Origin: Patescibacteria group bacterium | Lineage (GTDB): Bacteria; Patescibacteriota; Minisyncoccia; Phycocordibacterales; CSBR16-119 | DNA: 57,130 nt | Reading direction: 5' to 3' | NCBI GenBank assembly: GCA_030917865.1 | Contig: JAUPTX010000004.1 | Coordinates: forward strand, 1 to 57,130 | Part shown: positions 8,469-16,632 of the stretch, in pieces | Layout: every line of letters starts with the position of its first letter | Numbering within the stretch: the first letter of the stretch is position 1 | Notes under the pieces: model-generated | What the model was told of the DNA's origin: nothing | Database searches by the model: none | Seen by the model: only the letters and a program-made list of their open reading frames with translations | Position numbers and translations under genes: made by a program

Positions 8469-10370
8469 TTACAAAACCTGTTCCGGGTTTACTTGTATGT
8501 TCCAGTAAGCAGGTAGTATCTTTAGTTTTTCTAAAAGCTTTTTGTCTAATTTGTTAATTTTTGTAAAATCCCAATCTTTTTTGTCTAATTTTAAAAGCAT
8601 TGTTATTTTTGAATAGTTATTTCCAATCCTTGCTTCGTTTATTGTTGGAGAATATTCTTCGTAGGTTTTAGATAAATATTCTACAACTTCTTTTCTTTCT
8701 TTTTCGCTAGATTCATAAGAGACTTTTATAAGCGTGAAAAAGGGTGGATATTTAAATTTCTCTCTATTTTCTATTTCGTCTTTATAAAAACCAATCAAAT
8801 TTCTATTTCTTATATCTTCTAAGATTTTTTCTTCTGCGTATCTGGTTTGAACTACGATACTTTCTTTTGTTATCGAATTCAAAAGAACTAAAAGATTAAC
8901 TATCTTTTCGTATACATTAAAAGTCGGTATGTTGAACAAGCTGTCAAAAGATGTGATGCATATGTTGTCTATGTTTTCGTTTAAAAATGGAAGTACTGCT
9001 TCTGTGCAAACCAGTATCGCAGATTTTTCTTTTTCGAATTTATCTACTTCTTCTTTTAATTTTTTAACTGATTTGAAATTTGTTTTATCTATCAGATAAA
9101 TTTTTTCTTTTTTGAAATATTTGGTTATTTCTTCATAAACTTTTTCTGTGCCCACGCCAAGTGGTGCCAGATCCCAGCCTCCGCAGTTTTTACATTTTAT
9201 ATTTGCTTCTATTTTTTTATTTGTTTTAGAAGTTTTAAAATATCTTTTTCCTGTGTTTTTATCTTCAAAAAGTATTAGAGGTTCTCCGTCTTCTGTTAAA
9301 CTCGTGCCGCAGTCCCTGCAAATTGTGTTTGTTGCATAACCTTTGCGCAGAGTAAAAAGCATTATTTTTTCTTGGTTTTCAAGAGATTTTTTAATTTTTG
9401 ATAAAACTTTTTTTGAAACAACAGAAAAGTTTTTATCTTTCTCTTCTCTCATGTCGACTATTGTTTCTGGTTTTTTCTCTGGAAGTCGCCAGTTTAGAGG
9501 TTGTAATTCTCCAACTTCTAAATTTTTCACTCTCCAAAGAGTTTCGACTCTTAAAATACTATCAGCCAGGATAAGTCGCGAATTTGTCTTTTTAGCCAAA
9601 TTTTCTATCAAAATCCGAGAATCTATCTGAGGTTTTCCTATAGTTTTGTATCCGTTTGATTTTTCGCCTTCTATTACATAAGTTTTAAAACTTTCATTTG
9701 CTAGATACAGGAAAGATGGAGTTGTAAAAACAACAACAGGGTGAGCAGAGTCAGTGACTTTATTGTGACTTTTTATGAAAGTTTTTTTAGCTAGATCTGT
9801 CTTTAGAAAAACAGAATAGTCTTCTATTCCTTTTTTAAGATTTTCATAAAAGAAAAAAGCTTCTTCTTTTGTGCTAAAGAAAAAAACAACAGATTCTTTT
9901 TTAGCAAAAGATTCTCTGATAAAAGTTTTGTAGATAACAATTCGATCTTCTATTGGTGCTTGGAAAGCTAATTTTTCATTTTGGACACTTGTTTCATTTT
10001 TTTTAGATTTCTGATTTTTTAGATTAAGTTCTCCGAAATTTTCAAAGAAAATATTTGGCAGGATATTGTTTAAAATTTGCCCAGAACTACAAACAAAATA
10101 GTCACTAGTTTCTTTGATTGTTTCTAAAAAATCTTGACTAAAAGACGCGTTGCCGATAATGCTTTTGATTTTTTTGAAATTAAAATCAGCTTTTTTAATA
10201 TCTATTTTTTTGTTTGATGCGTCTTCTTCGTCTATCACCAAAGCTTTTACTTCTTTGTTTCTCACTGTAACAGTCACAATATCGCCAATTTTAACGTCTT
10301 TAGCTGAAAAATACGTCAAAGATTCTTTGTTTAGGGTTTTGATAAAAGGTGTGACGGTCACTATTTTCAT
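8469..10370 (-). CDS. priA: PriA-like primosomal protein with degenerate helicase motifs
   Basis: Overall order matches PriA (replication restart helicase): an N-terminal DNA-binding-like domain with VKIGDIVTVTVRNKEV, a central helicase region, a zinc-binding insert and a C-terminal domain with FKYPPFFTLIKV. The family's Walker A (TGSGKT) is not found: the aligned region reads APIEDRIVIYKTFIRES. The DEEH box is replaced by VIEGEKSNGYKT. Only four insert cysteines are seen (CRDC and CKNC) instead of eight. At 633 residues it is shorter than typical PriA. It is therefore probably unable to hydrolyse ATP and may act as a structural loader. It is divergent from the M23 peptidase gene with a leaderless-type promoter 6 bases upstream. 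Confidence 0.8.
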   Translation of the reverse strand: MKIVTVTPFIKTLNKESLTYFSAKDVKIGDIVTVTVRNKEVKALVIDEEDASNKKIDIKKADFNFKKIKSIIGNASFSQDFLETIKETSDYFVCSSGQILNNILPNIFFENFGELNLKNQKSKKNETSVQNEKLAFQAPIEDRIVIYKTFIRESFAKKESVVFFFSTKEEAFFFYENLKKGIEDYSVFLKTDLAKKTFIKSHNKVTDSAHPVVVFTTPSFLYLANESFKTYVIEGEKSNGYKTIGKPQIDSRILIENLAKKTNSRLILADSILRVETLWRVKNLEVGELQPLNWRLPEKKPETIVDMREEKDKNFSVVSKKVLSKIKKSLENQEKIMLFTLRKGYATNTICRDCGTSLTEDGEPLILFEDKNTGKRYFKTSKTNKKIEANIKCKNCGGWDLAPLGVGTEKVYEEITKYFKKEKIYLIDKTNFKSVKKLKEEVDKFEKEKSAILVCTEAVLPFLNENIDNICITSFDSLFNIPTFNVYEKIVNLLVLLNSITKESIVVQTRYAEEKILEDIRNRNLIGFYKDEIENREKFKYPPFFTLIKVSYESSEKERKEVVEYLSKTYEEYSPTINEARIGNNYSKITMLLKLDKKDWDFTKINKLDKKLLEKLKILPAYWNIQVNPEQVL

Positions 10371-10376
10371 GATTTA

Positions 10377-10427
10377 AATATAACATTTTGTACGTGTTTT
10401 AAGATATATTGACACTTGTGGTAAAAT
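10377..10427. promoter_or_regulatory. Divergent leaderless promoters priA / M23 peptidase
   Basis: On the minus strand TGT-TATATT (hexamer 10382-10377) ends 6 bases before the priA ATG. On the plus strand TGG-TAAAAT (hexamer 10422-10427) ends 6 bases before the ATG at 10434. Both transcripts should start at or within a base or two of the start codon. Confidence 0.65.
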
Positions 10428-10433
10428 TCTTAA

Positions 10434-11165
10434 ATGAAGTTTTTACCGACAGTTTTAGATAAAACAATCAAAAGACCAGGGAACGATTCTGGAAAAGATC
10501 AGCACTTAGTTCCTGATCCTGAATATTCTGAATTCTGGGAAGCTTTTTATAAATCTCTTCGAAGTAAATTTAATTTTTCTGCGCCGGTTTTAGGTTTTGA
10601 AGAAAAAATCAACCCATACTTTGGATATTTTGGATACAGATTTCATCCTCACAAAAAAGAGCCAAAATATTTTCATTTGGGTGTAGACATAACAGACAAA
10701 TCAAAAACACCCATTTATCCTATTTTAGACGGAGTTTTGGAATATTCTGGTTTTGGAATTGTGAACGGAAATTATGTTTTCTTGTCCCACGACGAGGTAA
10801 AAACAGAAGATGGGCTAAAGCTTTACAGTTTGTATATGCACTTAAAAAGTCCGAGCGTTAAATTTTCTTCTTATGAAAAAATGTTAAGACAGATAAGTTT
10901 TAACCATTATCCGCAGATTAAAATTTCTAAAAATCAGACAATTGGTCTAATGGGTAGTACTGGTAATTCTGAGGGTGTACACGTGCATTTGCATTTACAG
11001 CTCGAATTGCGTGATGAAAAGGGAAATATTGTTGTGATAGATCCTTGTGAAGTTTTCGGCGTGTCGTCTTTTGCGAATCTGTCAGCAAGTATTTTAACAG
11101 AAGAAGATTTTGAAAAATTTAAAGAAGAAAACAAAGAAGGCCTTAAAAAATTTAAGATTGATTAG
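10434..11165 (+). CDS. M23 family (LytM-like) metallopeptidase
   Basis: M23 enzymes cut peptidoglycan cross-bridges with a zinc bound by His/Asp. The protein contains FHLGVDI (first His and Asp ligands, near residue 80), the YMHLKS segment and HVHLHLQ, which provides the HxH ligand pair, so the active site appears complete. Length 243 residues. There is no N-terminal signal peptide or transmembrane segment, which is unusual for a cell-wall enzyme and suggests a non-classical export route or a cytoplasmic substrate. The gene is the only one of its unit, starts leaderless and is stopped by a bidirectional terminator shared with the convergent gene 11192-11536. Confidence 0.85.
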   Translation: MKFLPTVLDKTIKRPGNDSGKDQHLVPDPEYSEFWEAFYKSLRSKFNFSAPVLGFEEKINPYFGYFGYRFHPHKKEPKYFHLGVDITDKSKTPIYPILDGVLEYSGFGIVNGNYVFLSHDEVKTEDGLKLYSLYMHLKSPSVKFSSYEKMLRQISFNHYPQIKISKNQTIGLMGSTGNSEGVHVHLHLQLELRDEKGNIVVIDPCEVFGVSSFANLSASILTEEDFEKFKEENKEGLKKFKID

Positions 11166-11181
11166 AAGTATTTAAAAAAAT

Positions 11182-11217
11182 AAAAGAACCCTCACTCTTT
11201 TGAGTGCGGGTTCTTTT
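11182..11217. terminator. Bidirectional terminator
   Basis: Stem AAAAGAACCC/GGGTTCTTTT, a T-C mismatch, then CACTC/GAGTG with loop TTTT. A-rich and T-rich flanks on both sides serve the convergent genes. The 3' end of the minus-strand gene lies inside the hairpin. Confidence 0.85.
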
Positions 11218-11536
11218 CGATGCAGACGGCTATCTTCTGGCTGTGTTGGTAACGCTTGACCTCGGTTGTTTGACCCAAGATCACAAAGACTTTAAAGTTT
11301 CTATTGAAGTGGTAGAGCTCTCTCTTCACCATCTCAATGGAAATTTGCTCGTCTCTTTTCGGTGTTTCCACTGGTGGCCACAGAAGCTTGTTACCATAAT
11401 CAAATTCAAATTCAAAAAGTACTATGTATTCTTTTGTGGGTTTTGAAACCACTTCATATTTCTGAGATGTTCCACTTTTTACATCTCCGATAAATGCTGC
11501 GTCTGAAAGAGCTTTGTTCGGTATGATCTTTTTCAT
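11192..11536 (-). CDS. Hypothetical protein of unknown function
   Basis: A 114-residue protein beginning MKKIIPNKALSDAAF. It is probably soluble, without transmembrane segments or recognised motifs; it contains a beta-rich middle (EYIVLFEFEFDYGNKL) and a charged end. An in-frame ATG 42 bases upstream exists, but candidate -10 boxes (TATTTT/TATAAA) lie between the two, and the A/C-rich stretch ACAAAAACATAACCCAG directly precedes the chosen ATG, as in other orphan units here. It is transcribed away from mreB. No function can be assigned. Confidence 0.5.
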   Translation of the reverse strand: MKKIIPNKALSDAAFIGDVKSGTSQKYEVVSKPTKEYIVLFEFEFDYGNKLLWPPVETPKRDEQISIEMVKRELYHFNRNFKVFVILGQTTEVKRYQHSQKIAVCIEKNPHSKE

Positions 11537-11598
11537 CTGGGTTATGTTTTTGTTTATAAAATACCATAAAAACATCATTTTTCCTAGTTGTTTACATG

Positions 11599-11607
11599 TG
11601 CTATAAT
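11599..11607 (+). promoter_or_regulatory. Extended -10 promoter of mreB
   Basis: TGC-TATAAT with the hexamer ending 10 bases before the mreB ATG at 11618 predicts a leader of about 4 bases. No convincing -35 box. Confidence 0.65.
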
Positions 11608-11617
11608 CCCCTTACTT

Positions 11618-12631
11618 ATGGGATTTTTTAATAAAAAGCTTGGTATTGATCTTGGGACCGCTAACACTTTGGTGTTTTTACCTGGAAAGGGAATTGTTCT
11701 AAACGAGCCAGCGGTGGTTGCTGTTTCTGAGCAAGACAACAAGATTTTAGCTATTGGTATTGAAGCAAAGCAGATGATTGGTCGTACTCCCGACAATATC
11801 ATCGCGTATCGTCCGATGAAAGACGGTGTGATTGCAGACTATCGTGTCACAGAGGCGATGCTACGGTATTTTATGAACAAGGCTTTGGGTGGATTTAGTT
11901 TGATAAAGCCAGAAGTGATGATTTCTGTTCCTGCTGGTGTGACTTCTACAGAACGTAGAGCGGTAGTAGAGGCTGCAATAAAAGCTGGGGCAAAAAATGC
12001 ATATGTTGTGAAAGAGCCTATCTTGGCTGCTATTGGTGCTGGTATCCCTATTCATGAATCAAAAGGTCATATGGTTGTTGATATTGGTGGCGGTACTACA
12101 GACGTGGCGGTGATTTCTCTTGGGGGTATAGTGGCTGCGAACTCTGTTAAATGCGCTGGAAATAAAATAGATCATGCTATAGCTGACTATATTAAAAAGA
12201 CTTTTAACTTGGCTATTGGTGACAGAACAGCAGAACAGGTAAAAATTAAAATCGGCTCTGCTATTCCTATGGAAGAACCTTTGGTTGCGACCATAAAAGG
12301 TCGAGACTTTGTTCAAGGTCTTCCTCGGACTGCTCGAATCACTACAAACGAGGTCGCTCAAGCTATTGATAAAGAATTAAAGTTGATCATAAAAGCCATA
12401 AAAGACGTATTGCAAGAAACTCCACCAGAGCTCGCTTCTGATATAATAGATCAAGGGATAATCATGACAGGTGGTTCCTCTATGCTTAGAAATTTACCAG
12501 AGCTTGTTTACAGAAGAACAGGAGTTAAGGCTCGTTTGGCAGAAGATCCGCTTTTTTGTGTTGTGAAGGGTACGGGTATCGCATTAAATCACCTAGAGAC
12601 ATACAAACGTTCGATTATCTCAAAACGTTAA
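11618..12631 (+). CDS. mreB: Rod-shape determining protein MreB
   Basis: Bacterial actin that directs lateral wall synthesis. The protein starts MGFFNKKLGIDLGTANTLVF (phosphate-1), has the phosphate-2 motif MVVDIGGGTTDVAVISLGGIV and the adenosine motif GIIMTGGSSMLRNLPELV near residue 290. Length of 337 residues fits the family. The start at 11618 is preferred over an upstream in-frame start because the -10 box lies between them. The holB-like gene follows after one base and frr a little further on. MreC/MreD and RodA are not in the window. Confidence 0.96.
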   Translation: MGFFNKKLGIDLGTANTLVFLPGKGIVLNEPAVVAVSEQDNKILAIGIEAKQMIGRTPDNIIAYRPMKDGVIADYRVTEAMLRYFMNKALGGFSLIKPEVMISVPAGVTSTERRAVVEAAIKAGAKNAYVVKEPILAAIGAGIPIHESKGHMVVDIGGGTTDVAVISLGGIVAANSVKCAGNKIDHAIADYIKKTFNLAIGDRTAEQVKIKIGSAIPMEEPLVATIKGRDFVQGLPRTARITTNEVAQAIDKELKLIIKAIKDVLQETPPELASDIIDQGIIMTGGSSMLRNLPELVYRRTGVKARLAEDPLFCVVKGTGIALNHLETYKRSIISKR

Positions 12632-12632
12632 A

Positions 12633-13304
12633 ATGAAAATAAATTTAAATAAAGAAAATCTACACCATGCGTATCTTTTACGTGGTGGAGAAAATACTAT
12701 ACCTTCTTTGTATGATTTTTTTGAAAGTATGGATTTTAAAGTTGTTCAAAATCCAGACCTTTTAGTTAAAAACACAGAAACTTTTTCAATAGACGACGCC
12801 AGAGCGGTAAAAGATTTTCAGCTACAAAAGTCTTCATTAGGTGGCAAGAAATTTATAATTATCGTCACAAAATATTTTTCTCATCCTGCTCAACATGCGA
12901 TGTTAAAAGTTTTAGAAGAACCAGCGAGTGACGTTCATTTTTTTATTGTCACAAATGAAACTTCTGTTCTTTTACCTACACTTAAATCAAGACTTATAAC
13001 CATCGATTCAGAAGAAGGAGAAGACGAGACTGTTTTGAAGGATGTTAAAGCTTTTATAAAAGGTGAAAAGGAAGAAAGATTAAAAGTCGTCGCAGCTATT
13101 GTGAAAAGATTTGAAAAGGAAGAAACGAGTATTCCTTTAAAGTCTTATGCTTCTTCTTTTTTGAATTTATTAGAAAAAGAAGTCGCGACTCACGAAGATA
13201 AATCTAGTTTTGATATTTTGTTTTTGTATAAAGTTAAAGACTATATTCACGATCAGGGCTCTTCGGTGAAAAATCTTTTAGAAACGTTGGCGCTGACTTT
13301 TTAA
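12633..13304 (+). CDS. DNA polymerase III delta'-like subunit (HolB-like)
   Basis: Clamp-loader-type AAA+ fold protein of 223 residues. Recognisable segments are HAYLLRGG at the N-terminus, SLGGKKFIIIVTKYFSHPAQHAMLKVLEEP, the classic delta'/gamma stretch with the invariant LKxLEEP, and VLLPTLKSRLITI, the sensor-1/SRC-like part (SRL here rather than SRC). The P-loop is degenerate (GGENTIPS instead of GxxGxGKT), as expected for the non-hydrolysing delta' subunit, and the C-terminal collar domain is short. It is directly downstream of mreB by one base. Confidence 0.82.
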   Translation: MKINLNKENLHHAYLLRGGENTIPSLYDFFESMDFKVVQNPDLLVKNTETFSIDDARAVKDFQLQKSSLGGKKFIIIVTKYFSHPAQHAMLKVLEEPASDVHFFIVTNETSVLLPTLKSRLITIDSEEGEDETVLKDVKAFIKGEKEERLKVVAAIVKRFEKEETSIPLKSYASSFLNLLEKEVATHEDKSSFDILFLYKVKDYIHDQGSSVKNLLETLALTF

Positions 13305-13312
13305 TAAAAATT

Positions 13313-13321
13313 TGTTAATAT
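13313..13321 (+). promoter_or_regulatory. Leaderless-type promoter of frr
   Basis: TGT-TAATAT ends 6 bases before the frr ATG at 13328. Confidence 0.5.
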
Positions 13322-13327
13322 ATTTCC

Positions 13328-13882
13328 ATGACATACAATTTCAATTCTTTCAAAGAAGATTTACAAAAAGTCACAGAGTGGCTTAAAAAAGAGTACAACG
13401 CGCTACATACAGGCCAGGCGAGTCCTTCTGTTTTAGACGGTATTTTTGTTAACTCATATGGCACAAAACAGCCTGTTAAAAACGTGGCATCTATTTCCTT
13501 AGAAGATCCTCGAACCCTGCGAGTCGTTCCTTGGGACAAAAGCCAACTAAAAGAAATAGAAAACGGAATTTTGCTTGCAGATATTGGTCTTTCTGTTGCG
13601 ACAGACGATGCGGGACTGCGTGTTATTTTTCCTCAACTTACAGGAGAAACAAGAGAAAAATTGGTTAAAGTTCTAAAAGCGAAACTAGAGGACGCTCGTG
13701 TTTCTGTTAGAAAAGAAAGAGAAGCGATAATGAAAGATATTGAATCTAAAAAAGATGGAAGTGGATTTTCAGAAGATGATATTAAATTCGCTAAAGCCGA
13801 AGCTCAAAAGTTTGTCGACGAAACAAATAAATCTCTAGAACAAATCTTTTCTGATAAAGAAGCGATAGTTTTAGGTAAATAA
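13328..13882 (+). CDS. frr: Ribosome recycling factor
   Basis: Splits post-termination ribosomes with EF-G. The 184-residue protein has the RRF-specific segments YNALHTGQASPSVLDGI, SYGTKQPVKNVASI, PQLTGETREKLVKVLK and VRKEREAIMKDIES, in the normal order of the three-helix/beta domains. Its stop codon overlaps the rseP start (TAATG at 13880-13884), indicating translational coupling. Confidence 0.96.
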   Translation: MTYNFNSFKEDLQKVTEWLKKEYNALHTGQASPSVLDGIFVNSYGTKQPVKNVASISLEDPRTLRVVPWDKSQLKEIENGILLADIGLSVATDDAGLRVIFPQLTGETREKLVKVLKAKLEDARVSVRKEREAIMKDIESKKDGSGFSEDDIKFAKAEAQKFVDETNKSLEQIFSDKEAIVLGK

Positions 13883-14976
13883 TGTCTATTTTAATTTTTA
13901 TATTAATATTGGCTGTTTTAATCGTTGTTCACGAGTACGGTCATTTTATTTTTGCGAAAAAATGGGGTGTTAGGGTAGACGAGTTTGGGCTTGGTTATCC
14001 TCCACGCGCGAAAACCCTTTTTAAAAGAAAGGGAACAATCTTCACTTTAAACTGGATACCTTTTGGTGGATTTGTGAAAATATTTGGTGAAAGCGCCACA
14101 GAAAAACCTCTAACAGAAGAAGAAAAAAAAGTTTCTTTGGTTGGTAAATCAAAGTTCGCACAGGGGACTATAATGTTCGCTGGCCCTTTGTTTAACTTTA
14201 TTTTTGCTTGGATGATTATTTTAGCAACTATACTTATAGGTTTACCATCTGCTGCCACAGAAGATAATAGAGAATTTATAAGAGATGTTAAAACTGTTAT
14301 TGTAGATGTTTTGCCAAATTCTCCGGCAGAAATAGCTGGTGTTGAAGTTGGGGATCAAGTCAGAGGGATTTCTTTTAATGAAAATACTTTTTTGCCGGTT
14401 CAAGATATAAATATTGCTGAAGAACTTAAAAAATCTGATACTGAAGTTGTATTGTTAGAAATAACAAAAAATAAAGAAACTTCTATCAAAGAAATTAATT
14501 TAGCAGACTTCACTGTTGATGGAGAAAAAAAGATAGGAATTGGTTTCCAAGAAGTTGGTATTTATGAGCCGCCTTTTTTCAGAGGTTTTGTCGAAAGTTT
14601 CCATGTAACTGGAAAAATGATTAAAGATATTGCTTTTGGGCTGATAAATCTTATTGCTGATGCGGTCAAAGGTCGGGCAGACGTATCTAGTCTTACTGGT
14701 CCTGTGGGAATAGTTTCTTTAGTTGGTGATGCAAGTAGTCTTGGTTTTGTTTATTTACTTACTTTTATTGCTCTAATTTCAATAAATCTTGGAGTTATAA
14801 ATCTCATACCTTTTCCAGCTTTGGACGGTGGAAGAATACTATTTTTGTTTGTAGAAGCTATTATTCGAAGACCTATAAATACAAAAGTTGCTAATGGTCT
14901 AAATTCTATAGGTTTTATACTTCTGATAACTTTGATGCTTTTTATAACTTTTAGGGACGTAATACGCCTATTTTAA
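13882..14976 (+). CDS. rseP: Site-2 intramembrane metalloprotease (RseP family)
   Basis: Membrane-embedded zinc protease that cleaves transmembrane segments, for example anti-sigma factors. The active site HEYGH is at residues 17-21 within the first membrane helix. A PDZ domain lies in the middle (IVDVLPNSPAEIAGVEVGDQV), and the third ligand motif INLIPFPALDGGRILF is near residue 312. At 364 residues it has one PDZ domain rather than the two of E. coli RseP. It overlaps frr by one base. Its substrate is unknown. Confidence 0.93.
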   Translation: MSILIFILILAVLIVVHEYGHFIFAKKWGVRVDEFGLGYPPRAKTLFKRKGTIFTLNWIPFGGFVKIFGESATEKPLTEEEKKVSLVGKSKFAQGTIMFAGPLFNFIFAWMIILATILIGLPSAATEDNREFIRDVKTVIVDVLPNSPAEIAGVEVGDQVRGISFNENTFLPVQDINIAEELKKSDTEVVLLEITKNKETSIKEINLADFTVDGEKKIGIGFQEVGIYEPPFFRGFVESFHVTGKMIKDIAFGLINLIADAVKGRADVSSLTGPVGIVSLVGDASSLGFVYLLTFIALISINLGVINLIPFPALDGGRILFLFVEAIIRRPINTKVANGLNSIGFILLITLMLFITFRDVIRLF

Positions 14977-14991
14977 GACCCTTTGTAAAAT

Positions 14992-15020
14992 TTGACATTG
15001 TTTTATAATAATGATAGAAT
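14992..15020 (+). promoter_or_regulatory. Sigma70 promoter of the HARE-HTH gene
   Basis: TTGACA, 17-base spacer ending in TGA, then TAGAAT. Predicted start near 15028, leader about 24 bases. Confidence 0.75.
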
Positions 15021-15051
15021 GATTTCACTTTATAGTTAAAGTTAATTAGTT

Positions 15052-16083
15052 ATGGCAATTATTTCATTCAGACCAAAGCATGTAAGCAAGAAGCTTCTGT
15101 CTGTCCTAAAAGACCGTTCGCTCGATATTATCGCGAACAGATATGGTCTTTCAGAGGATTCGACAAGAAAAACTCTTGAAGCTATAGGTCAAAAATATGG
15201 CATTACACGAGAACGTGTAAGACAAATAGAAAATGCTGCATTGGCAGCTATTAGAAAATCAGATGTGATGAAAGAACACGAAGGTGTCTTTAAGGAGCTC
15301 GAAGATCTAATGAAATCTTTAGGTGTTGTTGTTCACGAAGATGAACTTTTATCGCATATTTCTGATGATCCATCAATCCAAAATCACATAAATTTCTATT
15401 TGGTTTTAGGTGAAGCATTTAATCAACACAAAGAAGACGAAAACTTTAAAACAAGATGGGCGCTAAGAAACGAACTTGTAAACAAAGTTGAAGAAGCTCT
15501 TAAAAATCTTTACAAAACTCTAGACACAGATGAACTTGTACAAGAATCTGAAATGATAAATCGTTTCTTGCAAGAAATAAAAGATATTTCTGACGAACAC
15601 AGAGATGAAGAGCTTTTAAGAAGATGGTTAAAACTTTCAAAGAAAGTTGCTAAAAATCCTCTTAATGAATGGGGAAGAGCTGAATCTAAAAATGTTAAAA
15701 CAAGAGGTGTTAAAGATTATACTTTCTTAGTTTTAAGAAAGCATGGAGAACCAATGCACTTTAAAGAAGTTGCTGAAGCCATAACTAAAACTTTCGGCAA
15801 AAAAACTCTAGCCGCTACAACTCACAACGAGCTTATCAAAGATCCAAGATTCGTTTTGGTTGGAAGAGGAAAATACGCTCTACGAGAATGGGGATATAAG
15901 CCAGGAATCGTAAGAGATGTTATCAAAGAAATTCTTCTTGCAAATGGCCCAATGACAAAAGACGAAGTTGTTGACGCTGTTCTAAAAGAAAGATTTTTAA
16001 AGAGAAATACTATTTTGGTAAATCTTCAAAACTCAAAATATTTCAAAAAATTAGCTGATGGAAAATACACAGTAGCTAAATAA
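15052..16083 (+). CDS. Sigma-region-4-like HTH plus HARE-HTH protein
   Basis: A 343-residue probable transcription factor. Residues about 24-60 (IIANRYGLSEDSTRKTLEAI, then GITRERVRQIENAALAAIRK) match the sigma70 region 4 helix-turn-helix that binds -35 elements. After a helical middle, residues about 225-290 (YTFLVLRKHGEPMHFKEVAEAI) resemble the HARE-HTH domain of the RNA polymerase delta subunit. The last 55 residues look like a second winged-helix. This architecture is common in CPR genomes. It stands alone with its own consensus promoter and terminator, suggesting steady expression. Whether it acts as a sigma or as a delta-like polymerase subunit is open. Confidence 0.82.
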   Translation: MAIISFRPKHVSKKLLSVLKDRSLDIIANRYGLSEDSTRKTLEAIGQKYGITRERVRQIENAALAAIRKSDVMKEHEGVFKELEDLMKSLGVVVHEDELLSHISDDPSIQNHINFYLVLGEAFNQHKEDENFKTRWALRNELVNKVEEALKNLYKTLDTDELVQESEMINRFLQEIKDISDEHRDEELLRRWLKLSKKVAKNPLNEWGRAESKNVKTRGVKDYTFLVLRKHGEPMHFKEVAEAITKTFGKKTLAATTHNELIKDPRFVLVGRGKYALREWGYKPGIVRDVIKEILLANGPMTKDEVVDAVLKERFLKRNTILVNLQNSKYFKKLADGKYTVAK

Positions 16084-16084
16084 C

Positions 16085-16115
16085 AAAATTCCCACCCTAA
16101 GGTGGGATTTTTGTT
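16085..16115 (+). terminator. Terminator of the HARE-HTH gene
   Basis: Stem TCCCACC/GGTGGGA with loop CTAA and T-rich tail. The -10 box of the next gene starts 2 bases later. Confidence 0.8.
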
Positions 16116-16116
16116 G

Positions 16117-16122
16117 TATAAT
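16117..16122 (+). promoter_or_regulatory. -10 box placing a leaderless GTG start
   Basis: TATAAT ends 6 bases before GTG 16129, which decides the start codon of the following gene. Confidence 0.55.
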
Positions 16123-16128
16123 GGTTTT

Positions 16129-16602
16129 GTGAAGAAAACTTTAATCACAATAGAATTATTCCTGACTCTTTTGGTTGTACTTTTGTTTGGTTTTTTGCTT
16201 TTTATTTTTACAAATAAAAAAATAGACAATAATGCCGTTTCTATTAGTCCAGTTGATACAAGCGAGCTTTATTGTGGTATTGCTGTGACGACACCAAATA
16301 TTGAAGATTCTGTGGTTTTACCCATCAGAGTTAGTGGCTATATAAACGGTTGTGGTTGGGAGCCTTATTTAAACTATGTTGCTACGCTAAAAATATTTGA
16401 TGAAGAAAATAAAATGGTTGGTCGTCCGATTATTATTCAGAAAAAGCCTGTTAGTTCTTCGCCTGTGTCGTATCAGTTTGATTTTGAAATAAAGACATTG
16501 CCTGTCTCAAATGAAAAAGTTTATCTAAAGTTTTATAATTTTAGTGTTTTTGAAAAGGAATACACTCTGCCTGTAAATTTATCCTCAGGGGTTGGCGAGT
16601 AA
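16129..16602 (+). CDS. Membrane-anchored exported protein, unknown
   Basis: A 157-residue protein starting VKKTLITIELFLTLLVVLL: one N-terminal transmembrane anchor (about residues 4-24), then a roughly 130-residue beta-rich extracytoplasmic domain with two Cys that could form a disulfide. I chose GTG 16129 because TATAAT lies 6 bases upstream; an ATG at 16102 would lie inside the preceding terminator. The domain looks immunoglobulin-like but I cannot name the family. Confidence 0.6.
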   Translation: MKKTLITIELFLTLLVVLLFGFLLFIFTNKKIDNNAVSISPVDTSELYCGIAVTTPNIEDSVVLPIRVSGYINGCGWEPYLNYVATLKIFDEENKMVGRPIIIQKKPVSSSPVSYQFDFEIKTLPVSNEKVYLKFYNFSVFEKEYTLPVNLSSGVGE

Positions 16603-16632
16603 AACCAAAAATAATTTAGTATTATATATAAT

